Of a DNA stretch of 64,000 bases, positions 7,488-15,608 are shown piece by piece. The stretch is from an uncultured Pelagibacteraceae bacterium (lineage in GTDB: Bacteria; Pseudomonadota; Alphaproteobacteria; Pelagibacterales; Pelagibacteraceae): positions 1 to 64,000 of the forward strand of contig CACHCL010000006.1 of assembly GCA_902578315.1 (NCBI GenBank). Direction: 5' to 3'. Both the position numbers and the translations under genes were made by a program. Position 1 is the stretch's first letter; each line of letters opens with the position of its first letter. The notes under the pieces are model-generated. The model did no database searches. It was given only the letters and a program-made list of their open reading frames with translations, and had not been told where the DNA came from.

Positions 7488-8870
7488 ATGAAAAATAAAA
7501 CTGTTTGGGCGAATAGACTAAAAGGAAAGACATCACTTTCTTTTCAAAAAATAGGCTCATCTATAAGTGCAGATAAAAGACTTTATGAGCAAGATATAGC
7601 TGCGTCCATTGTTCATACCAAAATGCTCATTAAACAAAAGATTATTGGCAAAAAAGAGGGATCTAAAATTATCAATGGTCTTAAAAAAATTAAATCACAG
7701 ATTGATAAGGGAAAGTTCAAATTTCAAGAAAAATTTGAGGATATTCATTTAAATATAGAAAAAAAATTATTTGAATTCATTGGTCCTTCAGCAGGTTATT
7801 TGCACACAGCGAGATCAAGAAATGATCAAGTTGTTACAGATTTTAAATTATGGATTAAAAAATCATCAAAAGAAACTATAGCTAACATTAACTCTTTAAT
7901 GAAAATTTTAATCAAAATAGCAGAGAAAAATGTTGATATTGTTATGCCTGGCTTAACACATCTTAAGAATGCTCAACCTATTTCATTTGCACATTATCTT
8001 CTGTCTTACTTTGAAATGCTTAAAAGAGATAAAAAAAGATTCGAAAATAATATAAAACTTTTAGATGAGTGCCCATTAGGTTCAGCCGCACTAGCAGGTA
8101 CTTCTTATAAAATAGATAGAAATTATACTTCAAGACAACTTGGTTTTAAGAAACCAACTGATAATTCAATAGACTCTGTTGCAGACAGAGACTTTGCAGT
8201 AGATTTTTTATATGCTTCTGCTTTATGTGCAATGCATTTATCTAGATTAGCTGAAGATTTTATAATTTTTAATTCAAATGCATTTAATTTAATTTCATTT
8301 GATGACAGTATGTTGACTGGTTCATCAATAATGCCACAAAAGAAAAATCCTGACCCTGCTGAATTAATCAGAGGTAGAGTTGGTTTGAACTATGGCAATT
8401 TAAATTCGATGCTTACTATAATGAAGGGACTTCCAATGTCTTATTTTAAAGATCTTCAGGATGATAAAAAACTTGTTTTTGATGGATTTGATACTTTAAA
8501 TGACTCATTGATTTTAAGTATTGAGTTAGTGAATTCAATAAAGCCGAATAAAAAAAATATGCTTAAAATGGCTAATGAAGGTTTTACCACGGCTACTGAT
8601 TTTGCTGATTATTTGGTAAAGGAAAAGAAGCTCACTTTTAGAGAGTCTTATGCGGTTGCAGCAAAATTAGTGAATTACGCCGAAAAGAAAAATAAATTGT
8701 TATCTGAGTTATCTTTACAAGAAATAATGAAAATTTATAAAAATTTAGATAAAAATGTACTAAAAATATTTGATGTGAACAATTCTATGAACTCAAAAAC
8801 ATCCTATGGAGGAACTTCTAGTGCTAATGTTAAAGCAATGATTAAAAAATATAAAAAGGAGGTAAAATGA
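7488..8870 (+). CDS. argH: Argininosuccinate lyase
   Basis: Splits argininosuccinate into arginine and fumarate, the last step of arginine synthesis. The 460-residue length is normal. The fumarase/aspartase superfamily signature GSSIMPQKKNPD is present near residue 280, and HTARSRNDQV near residue 105 is the substrate-binding loop. The stop codon overlaps the start of the small lipoprotein gene (ATGA), and lysA follows, giving the alphaproteobacterial argH-lipoprotein-lysA order. Confidence 0.97.
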   Translation: MKNKTVWANRLKGKTSLSFQKIGSSISADKRLYEQDIAASIVHTKMLIKQKIIGKKEGSKIINGLKKIKSQIDKGKFKFQEKFEDIHLNIEKKLFEFIGPSAGYLHTARSRNDQVVTDFKLWIKKSSKETIANINSLMKILIKIAEKNVDIVMPGLTHLKNAQPISFAHYLLSYFEMLKRDKKRFENNIKLLDECPLGSAALAGTSYKIDRNYTSRQLGFKKPTDNSIDSVADRDFAVDFLYASALCAMHLSRLAEDFIIFNSNAFNLISFDDSMLTGSSIMPQKKNPDPAELIRGRVGLNYGNLNSMLTIMKGLPMSYFKDLQDDKKLVFDGFDTLNDSLILSIELVNSIKPNKKNMLKMANEGFTTATDFADYLVKEKKLTFRESYAVAAKLVNYAEKKNKLLSELSLQEIMKIYKNLDKNVLKIFDVNNSMNSKTSYGGTSSANVKAMIKKYKKEVK

Positions 8871-8977
8871 AAATATTGGTATTAATTTGTATAATAATTT
8901 TAACTCTATCTGGATGCGGAAAGAAATCAGAACCAAAGTATCAAGGAAAATTTAATCATATACAAATAATTTTATAA
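8867..8977 (+). CDS. lptM: Small LptM-like lipoprotein (36 aa)
   Basis: A 36-codon gene starting at the ATGA overlap with argH and ending TAA at 8977. It encodes a hydrophobic signal with a lipobox (LTLSGCGKK; Cys17 is the expected lipidated residue) followed by a 19-residue tail. Size, lipobox context and place between argH and lysA match the LptM/YifL lipoprotein family, which assists assembly of the LPS translocon LptDE. The tail lacks the usual KGPLY-type sequence beyond GKK, so the name is an inference from position plus lipobox. Confidence 0.7.
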   Translation: MKILVLICIIILTLSGCGKKSEPKYQGKFNHIQIIL

Positions 8978-8981
8978 TCTT

Positions 8982-10211
8982 ATGCAAAATTTAAGATATG
9001 TGGGTAAAAATTTATTTCTGGAGAGAGTATCTATCCAGAATTTTTTAAAGAAAAATAAAACTCCCTTTTATATTTATTCTGAAAATCAAATAGTTTCTAA
9101 TTATTTAAATTTTGTAAAAACATTTAAAAAAACTAATCCTTTAATATGTTTTGCTGCAAAATCTAATAGCAACACAAATATTTTAAGAGTTTTAGGTAAA
9201 CTTGGTGCTGGAGCTGATGTTGTGTCTGGCGGAGAACTATTAAAGGCTCTTAAAGCAGGCATTAAACCAAAAAAAATTGTTTTTTCAGGCGTTGGTAAGT
9301 CTGAGGATGAATTAAAAATAGCAATTAATAAAAAAATTTTATTGATCAACTGTGAGTCTGAGAGTGAAGCAAAATTAGTAAACAAATTAGCAAAAAATTT
9401 AAGAAAAAAAGTTCCCATTGGCTTTAGATTAAATCCTAATGTAGATGCAAAAACACATAAAAATATATCTACTGGTAAAGCAGATAATAAATTTGGTTTA
9501 TCAATTAAAAATTTTAAGTCTTTTCTAAGAGAGATAAATAAATTTAAAAATATAAAACTTGAAGCATTAAGTGTTCATATAGGAAGCCAAATATTAAATG
9601 ATGGGCCCTTTAAAAAGACACTTAATGTAATGAATAAATTAATTAAGGAACTAAAATTAAATTTAAAGTATGTCGATTTAGGTGGAGGTTTTGGAATTAA
9701 TTATAGTGATAATGAAAAACCAATAAATTTAAATAATTACGCAAAATTAGTAAATAATTTTGCAACAAAACTTAACTGTAAAATTATTTTTGAACCTGGT
9801 AGATCCATTATTGGAAATACCGGCTTACTTATCAGTAAAGTTCAATTTATAAAGAAGGGTGTAAATAAAAACTTTATAATTTTAGACGCTGGAATGAACG
9901 ATTTTATGCGACCAGCTTTATACGATGCGTTCCATAAGATTATTCCTATAACTAAAAATTCATCCAAAATGAAAAGCACAATTGAATTTGTAGGGCCAAT
10001 ATGTGAAAGCACTTGTAAATTTGGAGTTTATAAAAAATATCAAAAATTAATTGAGAACGACTTTGTGGCAATTACAAATGTTGGTGCGTATGGCTCTTCG
10101 TTATCATCAAATTATAATACAAGACCTTTAATCGCTGAAATTTTAATCAATAAAAATAAATTTAAATACATTAGAAAAAAACAAAATTTACAAAAATTGA
10201 TTAATTCTTAA
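8982..10211 (+). CDS. lysA: Diaminopimelate decarboxylase
   Basis: PLP enzyme that converts meso-diaminopimelate to lysine. The PLP lysine is K60 in CFAAKSNSN; the HIGSQ motif follows near residue 200, and GPICESTCKFG carries the active-site Cys of the partner subunit. At 409 residues it has normal length. It starts 4 bases after the small lipoprotein stop. The stop TAA shares one base with the start of plsC (TAATG). Confidence 0.96.
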   Translation: MQNLRYVGKNLFLERVSIQNFLKKNKTPFYIYSENQIVSNYLNFVKTFKKTNPLICFAAKSNSNTNILRVLGKLGAGADVVSGGELLKALKAGIKPKKIVFSGVGKSEDELKIAINKKILLINCESESEAKLVNKLAKNLRKKVPIGFRLNPNVDAKTHKNISTGKADNKFGLSIKNFKSFLREINKFKNIKLEALSVHIGSQILNDGPFKKTLNVMNKLIKELKLNLKYVDLGGGFGINYSDNEKPINLNNYAKLVNNFATKLNCKIIFEPGRSIIGNTGLLISKVQFIKKGVNKNFIILDAGMNDFMRPALYDAFHKIIPITKNSSKMKSTIEFVGPICESTCKFGVYKKYQKLIENDFVAITNVGAYGSSLSSNYNTRPLIAEILINKNKFKYIRKKQNLQKLINS

Positions 10212-10918
10212 TGCAATTTATTAAATCCTTAATTTTTAATATCTTTCTTTATTTTGGACTTATTTTTATTTTCATATTAGCAATACCAACATTAATTCTT
10301 CCAAATAAAGTTACAATTTTTTTTGGAAGATTATCAGCAAAATATATTATTTTAATTTTAAAACTTGTAATGAATACTAAAGTAATTTTTCATGGTGAAG
10401 AAAATTTAAAAAAGGTTGATCAATTTTTTGTTGCCTCCGCCCATCAATCAATGTTTGAAACTTTTGCATTACAAATTCCACTGGATGGTCCAATTTTTAT
10501 TTTAAAAAAAGAACTTTTAAATATACCTTTGTTTGGTTGGTATTTAAGAAAAATTGGTTCAATAGCAATCATTAGAGAGACTACCACTAAAGAAAATTTA
10601 AATTTTTTTGATAAAATAAAAGAAAGATTAGAGGAAAATAAAAGACCACTTTTAATATTTCCTCAGGGAACAAGAGTAAAATTAGACGAACAGCCTCCCT
10701 TTAAAAAAGGAGTGGGTCGGATATATAAAGCATTGAATTTACCCTGTATTCCAGTCGCATTGAATACAGGACAGGTTTGGCCAAAAAATAGTTTTATGAA
10801 ATTTTCAGGTGATATTCATATTTCATTTCTAGACCCTATTATGCCTGGTAAAGACAATGATGAATTTATAAAAGAAATTGAAAACAAAATTTATTCTGAA
10901 ATAAAAAAATATTATTAA
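10211..10918 (+). CDS. plsC: 1-acyl-sn-glycerol-3-phosphate acyltransferase
   Basis: Makes phosphatidic acid from lysophosphatidic acid at the inner membrane. The 235-residue protein has an N-terminal hydrophobic anchor (about 5-30). The catalytic motif reads H78-X4-E83 (HQSMFE), with Glu in place of the common Asp, and the phosphate-binding motif reads FPQGTR rather than FPEGTR. I regard both as family variants seen in alphaproteobacterial PlsC rather than damage. Its stop abuts the stop of tyrC (TAATTA). Confidence 0.9.
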   Translation: MQFIKSLIFNIFLYFGLIFIFILAIPTLILPNKVTIFFGRLSAKYIILILKLVMNTKVIFHGEENLKKVDQFFVASAHQSMFETFALQIPLDGPIFILKKELLNIPLFGWYLRKIGSIAIIRETTTKENLNFFDKIKERLEENKRPLLIFPQGTRVKLDEQPPFKKGVGRIYKALNLPCIPVALNTGQVWPKNSFMKFSGDIHISFLDPIMPGKDNDEFIKEIENKIYSEIKKYY

Positions 10919-11815
10919 TTATTTTCTTCCAAAATCTGGTTTCTCTGTATCCTGCCCGGCTTCAATGATTTCTTTTCTTACTTTTTTAGTTGATGAAAAT
11001 ATTTCTAAAAGCTTTTCACTGTTTTTATTTTTAATAGCACTTTTAATATCATCGAGATTTTTTGAATAATTATCTAGTACTTTCAATATATTTTCACTGT
11101 TATCAATAAAAATATCTTTCCACATCAAAGGATCTGACGCAGCAATTCTAGTAAAATCTCTTAATCCTCCAGCACTATATTGAATCACATCATTTTTAAA
11201 TTTTTCTTCATTGTTTATTGCAGTTCTTACAATACTGTACGCTACCGCGTGTGGTAAATGACTTGTTAAAGACAGGACGTAGTCATGATCTTCAAATGAC
11301 ATGATCTTAACTTTACTTCCTAGTTTAGACCAAAATTTTTCTAGGTTTTCTATTTTATCTTTAGCAACCTGATTGTCAGCTGAGAGAATACACCATCTAT
11401 TTTTAAATAAGTTTGAAAATCCTGCAGCCGGTCCACTATATTCTGTTCCAGCTATTGGGTGTGAAGCTATCCAACTTATATTTTTAAAACCTAAATTATT
11501 TACAATTTTATTAACTTCTTTTTTAGCTGATCCAGTGTCAGTAAGAATAGAACCTTCCTTTAGAGTTGATTTTATTGAAAGCAAAATTTCTTTATAACTG
11601 CTTAACGGTGCAGAAATTATTATTAGATCTGCATCTTTTGTAGCCTCTGACACATTAGAACAAATATCAGCTGTAAAATTTTTTTTTAAATATTCCGTGA
11701 CTTGTTTTGACTTGTCATGAACACTTATTTTTTTAGCTATTTTTTTTTCCTCAGTACCTCTTAAAATTGAGGAACCAATCAATCCACAACCTATAATACA
11801 TATTTTATCGAACAT
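10919..11815 (-). CDS. tyrC: Prephenate/arogenate dehydrogenase
   Basis: NAD(P)-dependent oxidative decarboxylation of prephenate or arogenate on the way to tyrosine. The Rossmann motif IIGCGLIGSSIL is at residues 7-18, and SHPIAGTEYSGP and LTSHLPHAVAYS are the family's catalytic-region motifs. At 298 residues it lacks a chorismate mutase or ACT domain, as is usual in Alphaproteobacteria. It overlaps hisC by 11 bases; a HisC-type enzyme can also transaminate aromatic keto acids, so the pair makes sense as one unit. Confidence 0.93.
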   Translation of the reverse strand: MFDKICIIGCGLIGSSILRGTEEKKIAKKISVHDKSKQVTEYLKKNFTADICSNVSEATKDADLIIISAPLSSYKEILLSIKSTLKEGSILTDTGSAKKEVNKIVNNLGFKNISWIASHPIAGTEYSGPAAGFSNLFKNRWCILSADNQVAKDKIENLEKFWSKLGSKVKIMSFEDHDYVLSLTSHLPHAVAYSIVRTAINNEEKFKNDVIQYSAGGLRDFTRIAASDPLMWKDIFIDNSENILKVLDNYSKNLDDIKSAIKNKNSEKLLEIFSSTKKVRKEIIEAGQDTEKPDFGRK

Positions 11816-12890
11816 TTAAAATTTTTCTCATTTTTTTTATTAATGCAATATTCTCTGATGTTGTTCCAATAGTTACACGTAAAGAATTTTTAATTCCATA
11901 AACGTCCATTTTACGAACCAGTATTCCAGATTTTGCAAGTAATCTAAAAACTTTAGCAGAGTTTATTTTCACTTTATCAAATTTTAATAATAAAAAATTA
12001 GTAAAACTTTTATTTGTTTCGATTCTCATTTTTTTAAACTCAGAAAACATTTTTTTACTCCATTTATTTACGTGGTTAATTTCTTTATTAAGCCATGAAT
12101 TATCCCTTACTGCAGCAGAAGCTGCAAATAGAGCTGGTCTACTTACATTAAAAGGTGGCTTAACCTTATTTAATGCAGAAATAATTTCTTTTGACCCATA
12201 TCCCCAGCCAACTCTAAGTCCTGCTAAACCATATATTTTTGAAAAGGTTCTAGTCATAACCACATTTCTAAAGTTTGTGAAAGTTTTTAAACCAGACAAA
12301 TAATCTTTTCGTTTTACGTACTCAAAGTAAGCGTCATCTACTACTAATAGAATATTGCTTCTCAATTTTTTTCTTAAATAGAGCAACTCTTTTTTTGAAA
12401 TATATGTTCCAGTCGGATTATTAGGGTTAGCTAGAAAAACTATTTTAGTTCTTCTTGTAACTTTTTTTAGTATATCTTTTACTGAAGCAGTAAAATTATC
12501 TTCCTTTGAGTAAATAACCTTTGCTCCATTCATCCTGCTATAAATTCTGTAAATAATAAAACTAAACTTAGGAACTATAACTTCGTCTCCTTTTTTTAAA
12601 AACGATTTACATATTAGTTCAAATATTTGATCAGAGCCTGATCCTAAGATTATTCTTTTTTTATCAATCTTAAATTTATTAGCTAAAGTATTTCTTAAAA
12701 AAGTTCCATCGGAGTCAGGATATCTTGAAAAGTTTTTTGAAACTTCTAAGTATTGTTTTCTCGCTCTAGGACTAGGGCCAAGAGCAGACTCATTGGCTGA
12801 TAATTTAATCTTTGCTAATTTACTTTTAAATAAGCTCATTCCAGCTACATATTTCTCTGCAACAATGTTATTTGGTTTCGGAAATCTCAT
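11805..12890 (-). CDS. hisC: Histidinol-phosphate / aromatic aminotransferase
   Basis: PLP class I/II aminotransferase of 361 residues. The PLP-binding lysine sits in TRTFSKIYGLAGLRVGW, NPNNPTGTY marks the cofactor/substrate region, and the conserved C-terminal Arg is in SLRVTIGT. It belongs to histidine synthesis and probably also to tyrosine/phenylalanine synthesis, given the overlapping tyrC. It is divergent from the SAM-II/metX unit; a TTGTCA on the minus strand overlaps the metX -35 box, but no convincing -10 was found. Confidence 0.92.
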   Translation of the reverse strand: MRFPKPNNIVAEKYVAGMSLFKSKLAKIKLSANESALGPSPRARKQYLEVSKNFSRYPDSDGTFLRNTLANKFKIDKKRIILGSGSDQIFELICKSFLKKGDEVIVPKFSFIIYRIYSRMNGAKVIYSKEDNFTASVKDILKKVTRRTKIVFLANPNNPTGTYISKKELLYLRKKLRSNILLVVDDAYFEYVKRKDYLSGLKTFTNFRNVVMTRTFSKIYGLAGLRVGWGYGSKEIISALNKVKPPFNVSRPALFAASAAVRDNSWLNKEINHVNKWSKKMFSEFKKMRIETNKSFTNFLLLKFDKVKINSAKVFRLLAKSGILVRKMDVYGIKNSLRVTIGTTSENIALIKKMRKILNVR

Positions 12891-12950
12891 TTTATTAATG
12901 TAATATCTAAATTGTTTAAGTTTTTCTATAGCTCTTTATCGTATATAAAA

Positions 12951-12979
12951 TTGACAAGTTTATGATGATTTAGTAAACA
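12951..12979 (+). promoter_or_regulatory. Sigma70-type promoter of the SAM-II/metX transcript
   Basis: TTGACA at 12951-12956 is a perfect -35 box; a 17-base spacer leads to TAAACA at 12974-12979. Initiation would fall near 12985-12987, exactly at the first stem of the SAM-II aptamer (CTCGCGCT), so the transcript would begin with the riboswitch. Confidence 0.75.
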
Positions 12980-12982
12980 TTA

Positions 12983-13036
12983 CTCGCGCTGATTTAACCA
13001 TATTGCAAGCGCATAATAAATGTAGCTAAAAAGGGG
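12983..13036 (+). promoter_or_regulatory. SAM-II riboswitch aptamer
   Basis: Senses S-adenosylmethionine and lowers expression of methionine-synthesis genes. The sequence follows the SAM-II consensus I recall from marine metX leaders, with core words CGCGCTGATTTAACC, ATTGCAAGCGC, ATAAATGTAGC and TAAAAAGGGG. Stem P1 pairs GCGCT (12986-12990) with AGCGC (13008-13012). The 3' segment AGCTAAAAAGGGG supplies the pseudoknot and SAM contacts in the known fold. An intrinsic terminator follows three bases later, and metX starts at 13067, so regulation is probably by attenuation. Confidence 0.95.
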
Positions 13037-13038
13037 AT

Positions 13039-13064
13039 GCCCAGTTTAGCTGGGCTTTTTTTTT
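13039..13064 (+). terminator. Intrinsic terminator in the metX leader (riboswitch expression platform)
   Basis: Stem GCCCAG (13039-13044) pairs with CTGGGC (13050-13055) around loop TTTAG, followed by nine T (13056-13064). The loop and 3' arm (TTTAGCT, 13045-13051) are also complementary to AGCTAAA at 13024-13030 in the aptamer, so terminator and antiterminator exclude each other. Confidence 0.93.
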
Positions 13065-13066
13065 GG

Positions 13067-14206
13067 ATGAATATAAAACTGGATAATATTAAGAAATTAG
13101 ACGTTACTAAACCGCTTAAACTAGACTGCGGAAAAACTATTAAAGATTTTCCTCTCGCTTATGAGACCTATGGAAAATTAAATGCTAATAAAGATAACGC
13201 GATACTTGTATTTCATGCGTTAACAGGAGATCAGTTCGTGACTGGAACTAATCCTATAACTAATAAAGAGGGTTGGTGGGTTACTGCAGTAGGTCCTGGT
13301 AAAGCAATAGATACAAATAAATATTTTGTTATTTGTGCAAATGTGATTGGAGGATGTATGGGTTCATTAGGTCCTAAAGATATTAATCCAGTGACACAAA
13401 AACCTTACGGATTGGATTTTCCAGTTATAACAATAAAAGATATGGTTAAAGCTCAGGAGTCTTTACTTGAACATCTAGGAATTAAAAAACTTTTATGTGC
13501 GACTGGGGGTTCAATGGGTGGAATGCAACTTTTACAATTTTGTGCAACATTTCCGGATAAAGCTTTTTCAGCGGTGCCAATAGCCTGTAGCTCGAGCCAT
13601 AGCGCTCAAAATATTGCTCTTAATGAATTAGCTCGTCAAGCAATTATGGCAGATCCTGTATGGGATAATGGAAAATATGTTTTGAAAAATGTTCAACCAA
13701 AAAATGGCTTAGCAGTTGCAAGAATGGTTGGACATATAAGTTATTTATCTGAAAAAGGTATGCAAGAAAAATTTGGTAGAAAATTACAAGAGAAGGCAGA
13801 TTATGAATTTAGTTTTAATGCTGACTTCCAGGTTGAAAGTTATTTAAGACATCAAGGCTATGCATTCGTTGAAAGATTTGATGCTAATTCAGTACTATAT
13901 ATAACAAGAGCAATGGATTATTTTGATCTTTCAAAACAATTTAAAGGAGGTTTGGTAGAAGCATTTAAAAATCAAAAAACAAAATTCCTAATCATTTCAT
14001 TTTCCTCTGATTGGCTTTACACAACAAAAGATAACAAAGATATTGTAATAGCATTAAATGCGTCGGGTGCAGATGTCTCTTACTCTGAGATAATTACAGA
14101 CAAAGGACATGACTCTTTTTTACTTGATGAGCCTGAATTTTTAAAAACACTCAAAGGTTTTATAGACTCTATGTATGAAAAATTTAAAAATGAAAAAAGA
14201 ATTTAA
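13067..14206 (+). CDS. metX: Homoserine O-acetyltransferase (or succinyltransferase)
   Basis: Acylates homoserine, the committed step of methionine synthesis. Starting at ATG 13067 the protein has 379 residues with an alpha/beta-hydrolase fold: the nucleophile S149 lies in ATGGSMGGMQ, the acid in FSSDWLYTT and the His in DKGHDSFLLD. An in-frame ATG at 13037 would start inside the riboswitch terminator hairpin and translate it; I reject it. The chosen ATG lies two bases after the U run with no Shine-Dalgarno in between. metW overlaps the 3' end. Whether acetyl- or succinyl-CoA is used cannot be read directly. Confidence 0.94.
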   Translation: MNIKLDNIKKLDVTKPLKLDCGKTIKDFPLAYETYGKLNANKDNAILVFHALTGDQFVTGTNPITNKEGWWVTAVGPGKAIDTNKYFVICANVIGGCMGSLGPKDINPVTQKPYGLDFPVITIKDMVKAQESLLEHLGIKKLLCATGGSMGGMQLLQFCATFPDKAFSAVPIACSSSHSAQNIALNELARQAIMADPVWDNGKYVLKNVQPKNGLAVARMVGHISYLSEKGMQEKFGRKLQEKADYEFSFNADFQVESYLRHQGYAFVERFDANSVLYITRAMDYFDLSKQFKGGLVEAFKNQKTKFLIISFSSDWLYTTKDNKDIVIALNASGADVSYSEIITDKGHDSFLLDEPEFLKTLKGFIDSMYEKFKNEKRI

Positions 14207-14783
14207 AGTAATTGCAGATTTATTACCTAATAATACGAGGGTTCTTGATATAGGATGTGGAGACGGATCTTTAATGCATCTTCTTAAAATAGAAAAAAAT
14301 ATAGAGGTACGTGGACTAGAGCTTAATCAAGATAATGTTAAAGAATGTATTTATAAAGGTTTGCCAGTTATTCAAGGTAATGCAGAAACTGAATTGCATC
14401 AATTTCCTGATAAATCATTTGACTATGTTGTGCTGAGTCAAACTCTACAAGCATTTTATGAGCCAGAGAAAGTTTTAAAAAATCTTTTAAGAATAGGAAA
14501 ATCAGTTATTATCTCAATTCCTAATTTTGGATATTGGAAAGTAAGAACAAAACTTTTACTTTTTGGTGAGATGCCAGTTACAAAGACACTTCCAAATACT
14601 TGGTATAATACTCCTAATTTACACATGTGCACAATTAAAGATTTATTTAATTTTTGTGATGAAAAAAATATTATTATTAAAAAAGTTGTTGGAGTAAATG
14701 AAAATAAAACTTCATTAATAAGAAAAAGTAATTTAGAAATAAAGAATCTTTTTTCAAAAGTTGGTATTTTTTTAATCAGTTAA
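14190..14783 (+). CDS. metW: Methionine biosynthesis protein MetW
   Basis: SAM-dependent-methyltransferase-fold protein that accompanies metX in proteobacteria and is needed for full homoserine acyltransferase activity in some species. The SAM-binding-like motif is VLDIGCGDGSLMHLL. Starting at 14190 (MKKEFKVIADLL) aligns best with the family N-terminus as I recall it; an ATG at 14175 would add five residues. Either start overlaps metX, giving translational coupling and bringing metW under SAM-II control. About 197 residues. Confidence 0.92.
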   Translation: MKKEFKVIADLLPNNTRVLDIGCGDGSLMHLLKIEKNIEVRGLELNQDNVKECIYKGLPVIQGNAETELHQFPDKSFDYVVLSQTLQAFYEPEKVLKNLLRIGKSVIISIPNFGYWKVRTKLLLFGEMPVTKTLPNTWYNTPNLHMCTIKDLFNFCDEKNIIIKKVVGVNENKTSLIRKSNLEIKNLFSKVGIFLIS

Positions 14784-14784
14784 T

Positions 14785-15543
14785 ATGAAAGTAGAAATTA
14801 TTCCTTGTTTGAGTGATAACTTTAGTTACTTAATTCACGATAAAGAATCTGACAAGATTTCAATAGTTGATCCTGCAGAATACAAGGCATGTGATAATGT
14901 TATTAAAAAGTATAAAAAATTGGATTTTATTCTAAATACTCATCATCATGCCGATCATGTCGATGGTAATTTAGAGTTAAAAAAAAAATATAACTCTAAA
15001 ATTTTGGGTTTTGAATTAGATAAAGATCGAATTCCTGGTATAGACATACTGCTTAAAGAAGGCCAAAAGCATAAAATTGGAGAATTAGAATTTGAAGTAA
15101 TTTTTGTTCCTGGTCATACAAAGGGCCACGTCGCATTTTTCTTTTTTAAAGAAAAAAAAGTTTTTACAGGTGATACTTTATTTTCATTAGGATGTGGTAG
15201 AGTTTTTGAGGGTACCCATGAAGAAATGTTTAATTCTTTAAATAAAATTAAAAATCTTCCACAAGATACAAAAATATATTGTGGACACGAATATACTAAA
15301 TCAAATTTAAATTTTTGTTTAAAATATGACTCCAAAAATACTTTTTTAAAGAAGAAAGAAATTGAAATTCAAAAAAAATTAAGTTCTAATCAGCCAACTA
15401 TTCCAACTACTTTAGGTCAGGAAATTAAAACGAATATTTTTTTGAGGTGTAATGATCCTAAGATTAGACATACTTTAGGACTAAAAGACTCATCAGAAGC
15501 TAAAGTTTTTTCAAAATTAAGAGATTTAAAGGACTCTTTTTAA
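14785..15543 (+). CDS. gloB: Hydroxyacylglutathione hydrolase (glyoxalase II)
   Basis: Hydrolyses S-lactoylglutathione to lactate and glutathione in methylglyoxal detoxification. The metal-binding motif THHHADHVDGN is at residues 52-62, followed by GHTKGHVAFF, FTGDTLFSLGCGRVFEGT and CGHEYTKSN, the classic glyoxalase II set. A C-terminal HAGH-type domain with NIFLRCNDP closes the 252-residue protein. It begins one base after metW, so it probably belongs to the same transcript even though its function is unrelated to methionine. Confidence 0.94.
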   Translation: MKVEIIPCLSDNFSYLIHDKESDKISIVDPAEYKACDNVIKKYKKLDFILNTHHHADHVDGNLELKKKYNSKILGFELDKDRIPGIDILLKEGQKHKIGELEFEVIFVPGHTKGHVAFFFFKEKKVFTGDTLFSLGCGRVFEGTHEEMFNSLNKIKNLPQDTKIYCGHEYTKSNLNFCLKYDSKNTFLKKKEIEIQKKLSSNQPTIPTTLGQEIKTNIFLRCNDPKIRHTLGLKDSSEAKVFSKLRDLKDSF

Positions 15544-15554
15544 CTTCAATAATC

Positions 15555-15582
15555 TTGACTTGCTAGCAGTGAAGGCTATATT
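15555..15582 (+). promoter_or_regulatory. Sigma70-type promoter of rplU-rpmA
   Basis: TTGACT at 15555-15560, a 16-base spacer and TATATT at 15577-15582. Initiation would fall near 15589, downstream of an in-frame GTG at 15585, which supports the ATG at 15609 as the true rplU start. Confidence 0.7.
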
Positions 15583-15608
15583 GCGTGGAAATTAAAAAAA
15601 GAGAATTT

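Noticed and set aside
13037-13066. Upstream in-frame start for metX (ATG 13037).
   Set aside because: It would translate the riboswitch terminator stem and U run, the added ten residues (MPSLAGLFFW) look unrelated to MetX, and the family N-terminus fits ATG 13067. Still mentioned as a testable oddity.
12983-13066. A SAM-V aptamer in tandem with SAM-II, as described for some SAR11 leaders.
   Set aside because: After the SAM-II terminator only two bases remain before metX; there is no space and no matching sequence.
15585-15608. GTG start at 15585 for rplU.
   Set aside because: It lies upstream of the transcription start predicted from TTGACT-N16-TATATT, and bL21 proteins begin at the equivalent of ATG 15609.
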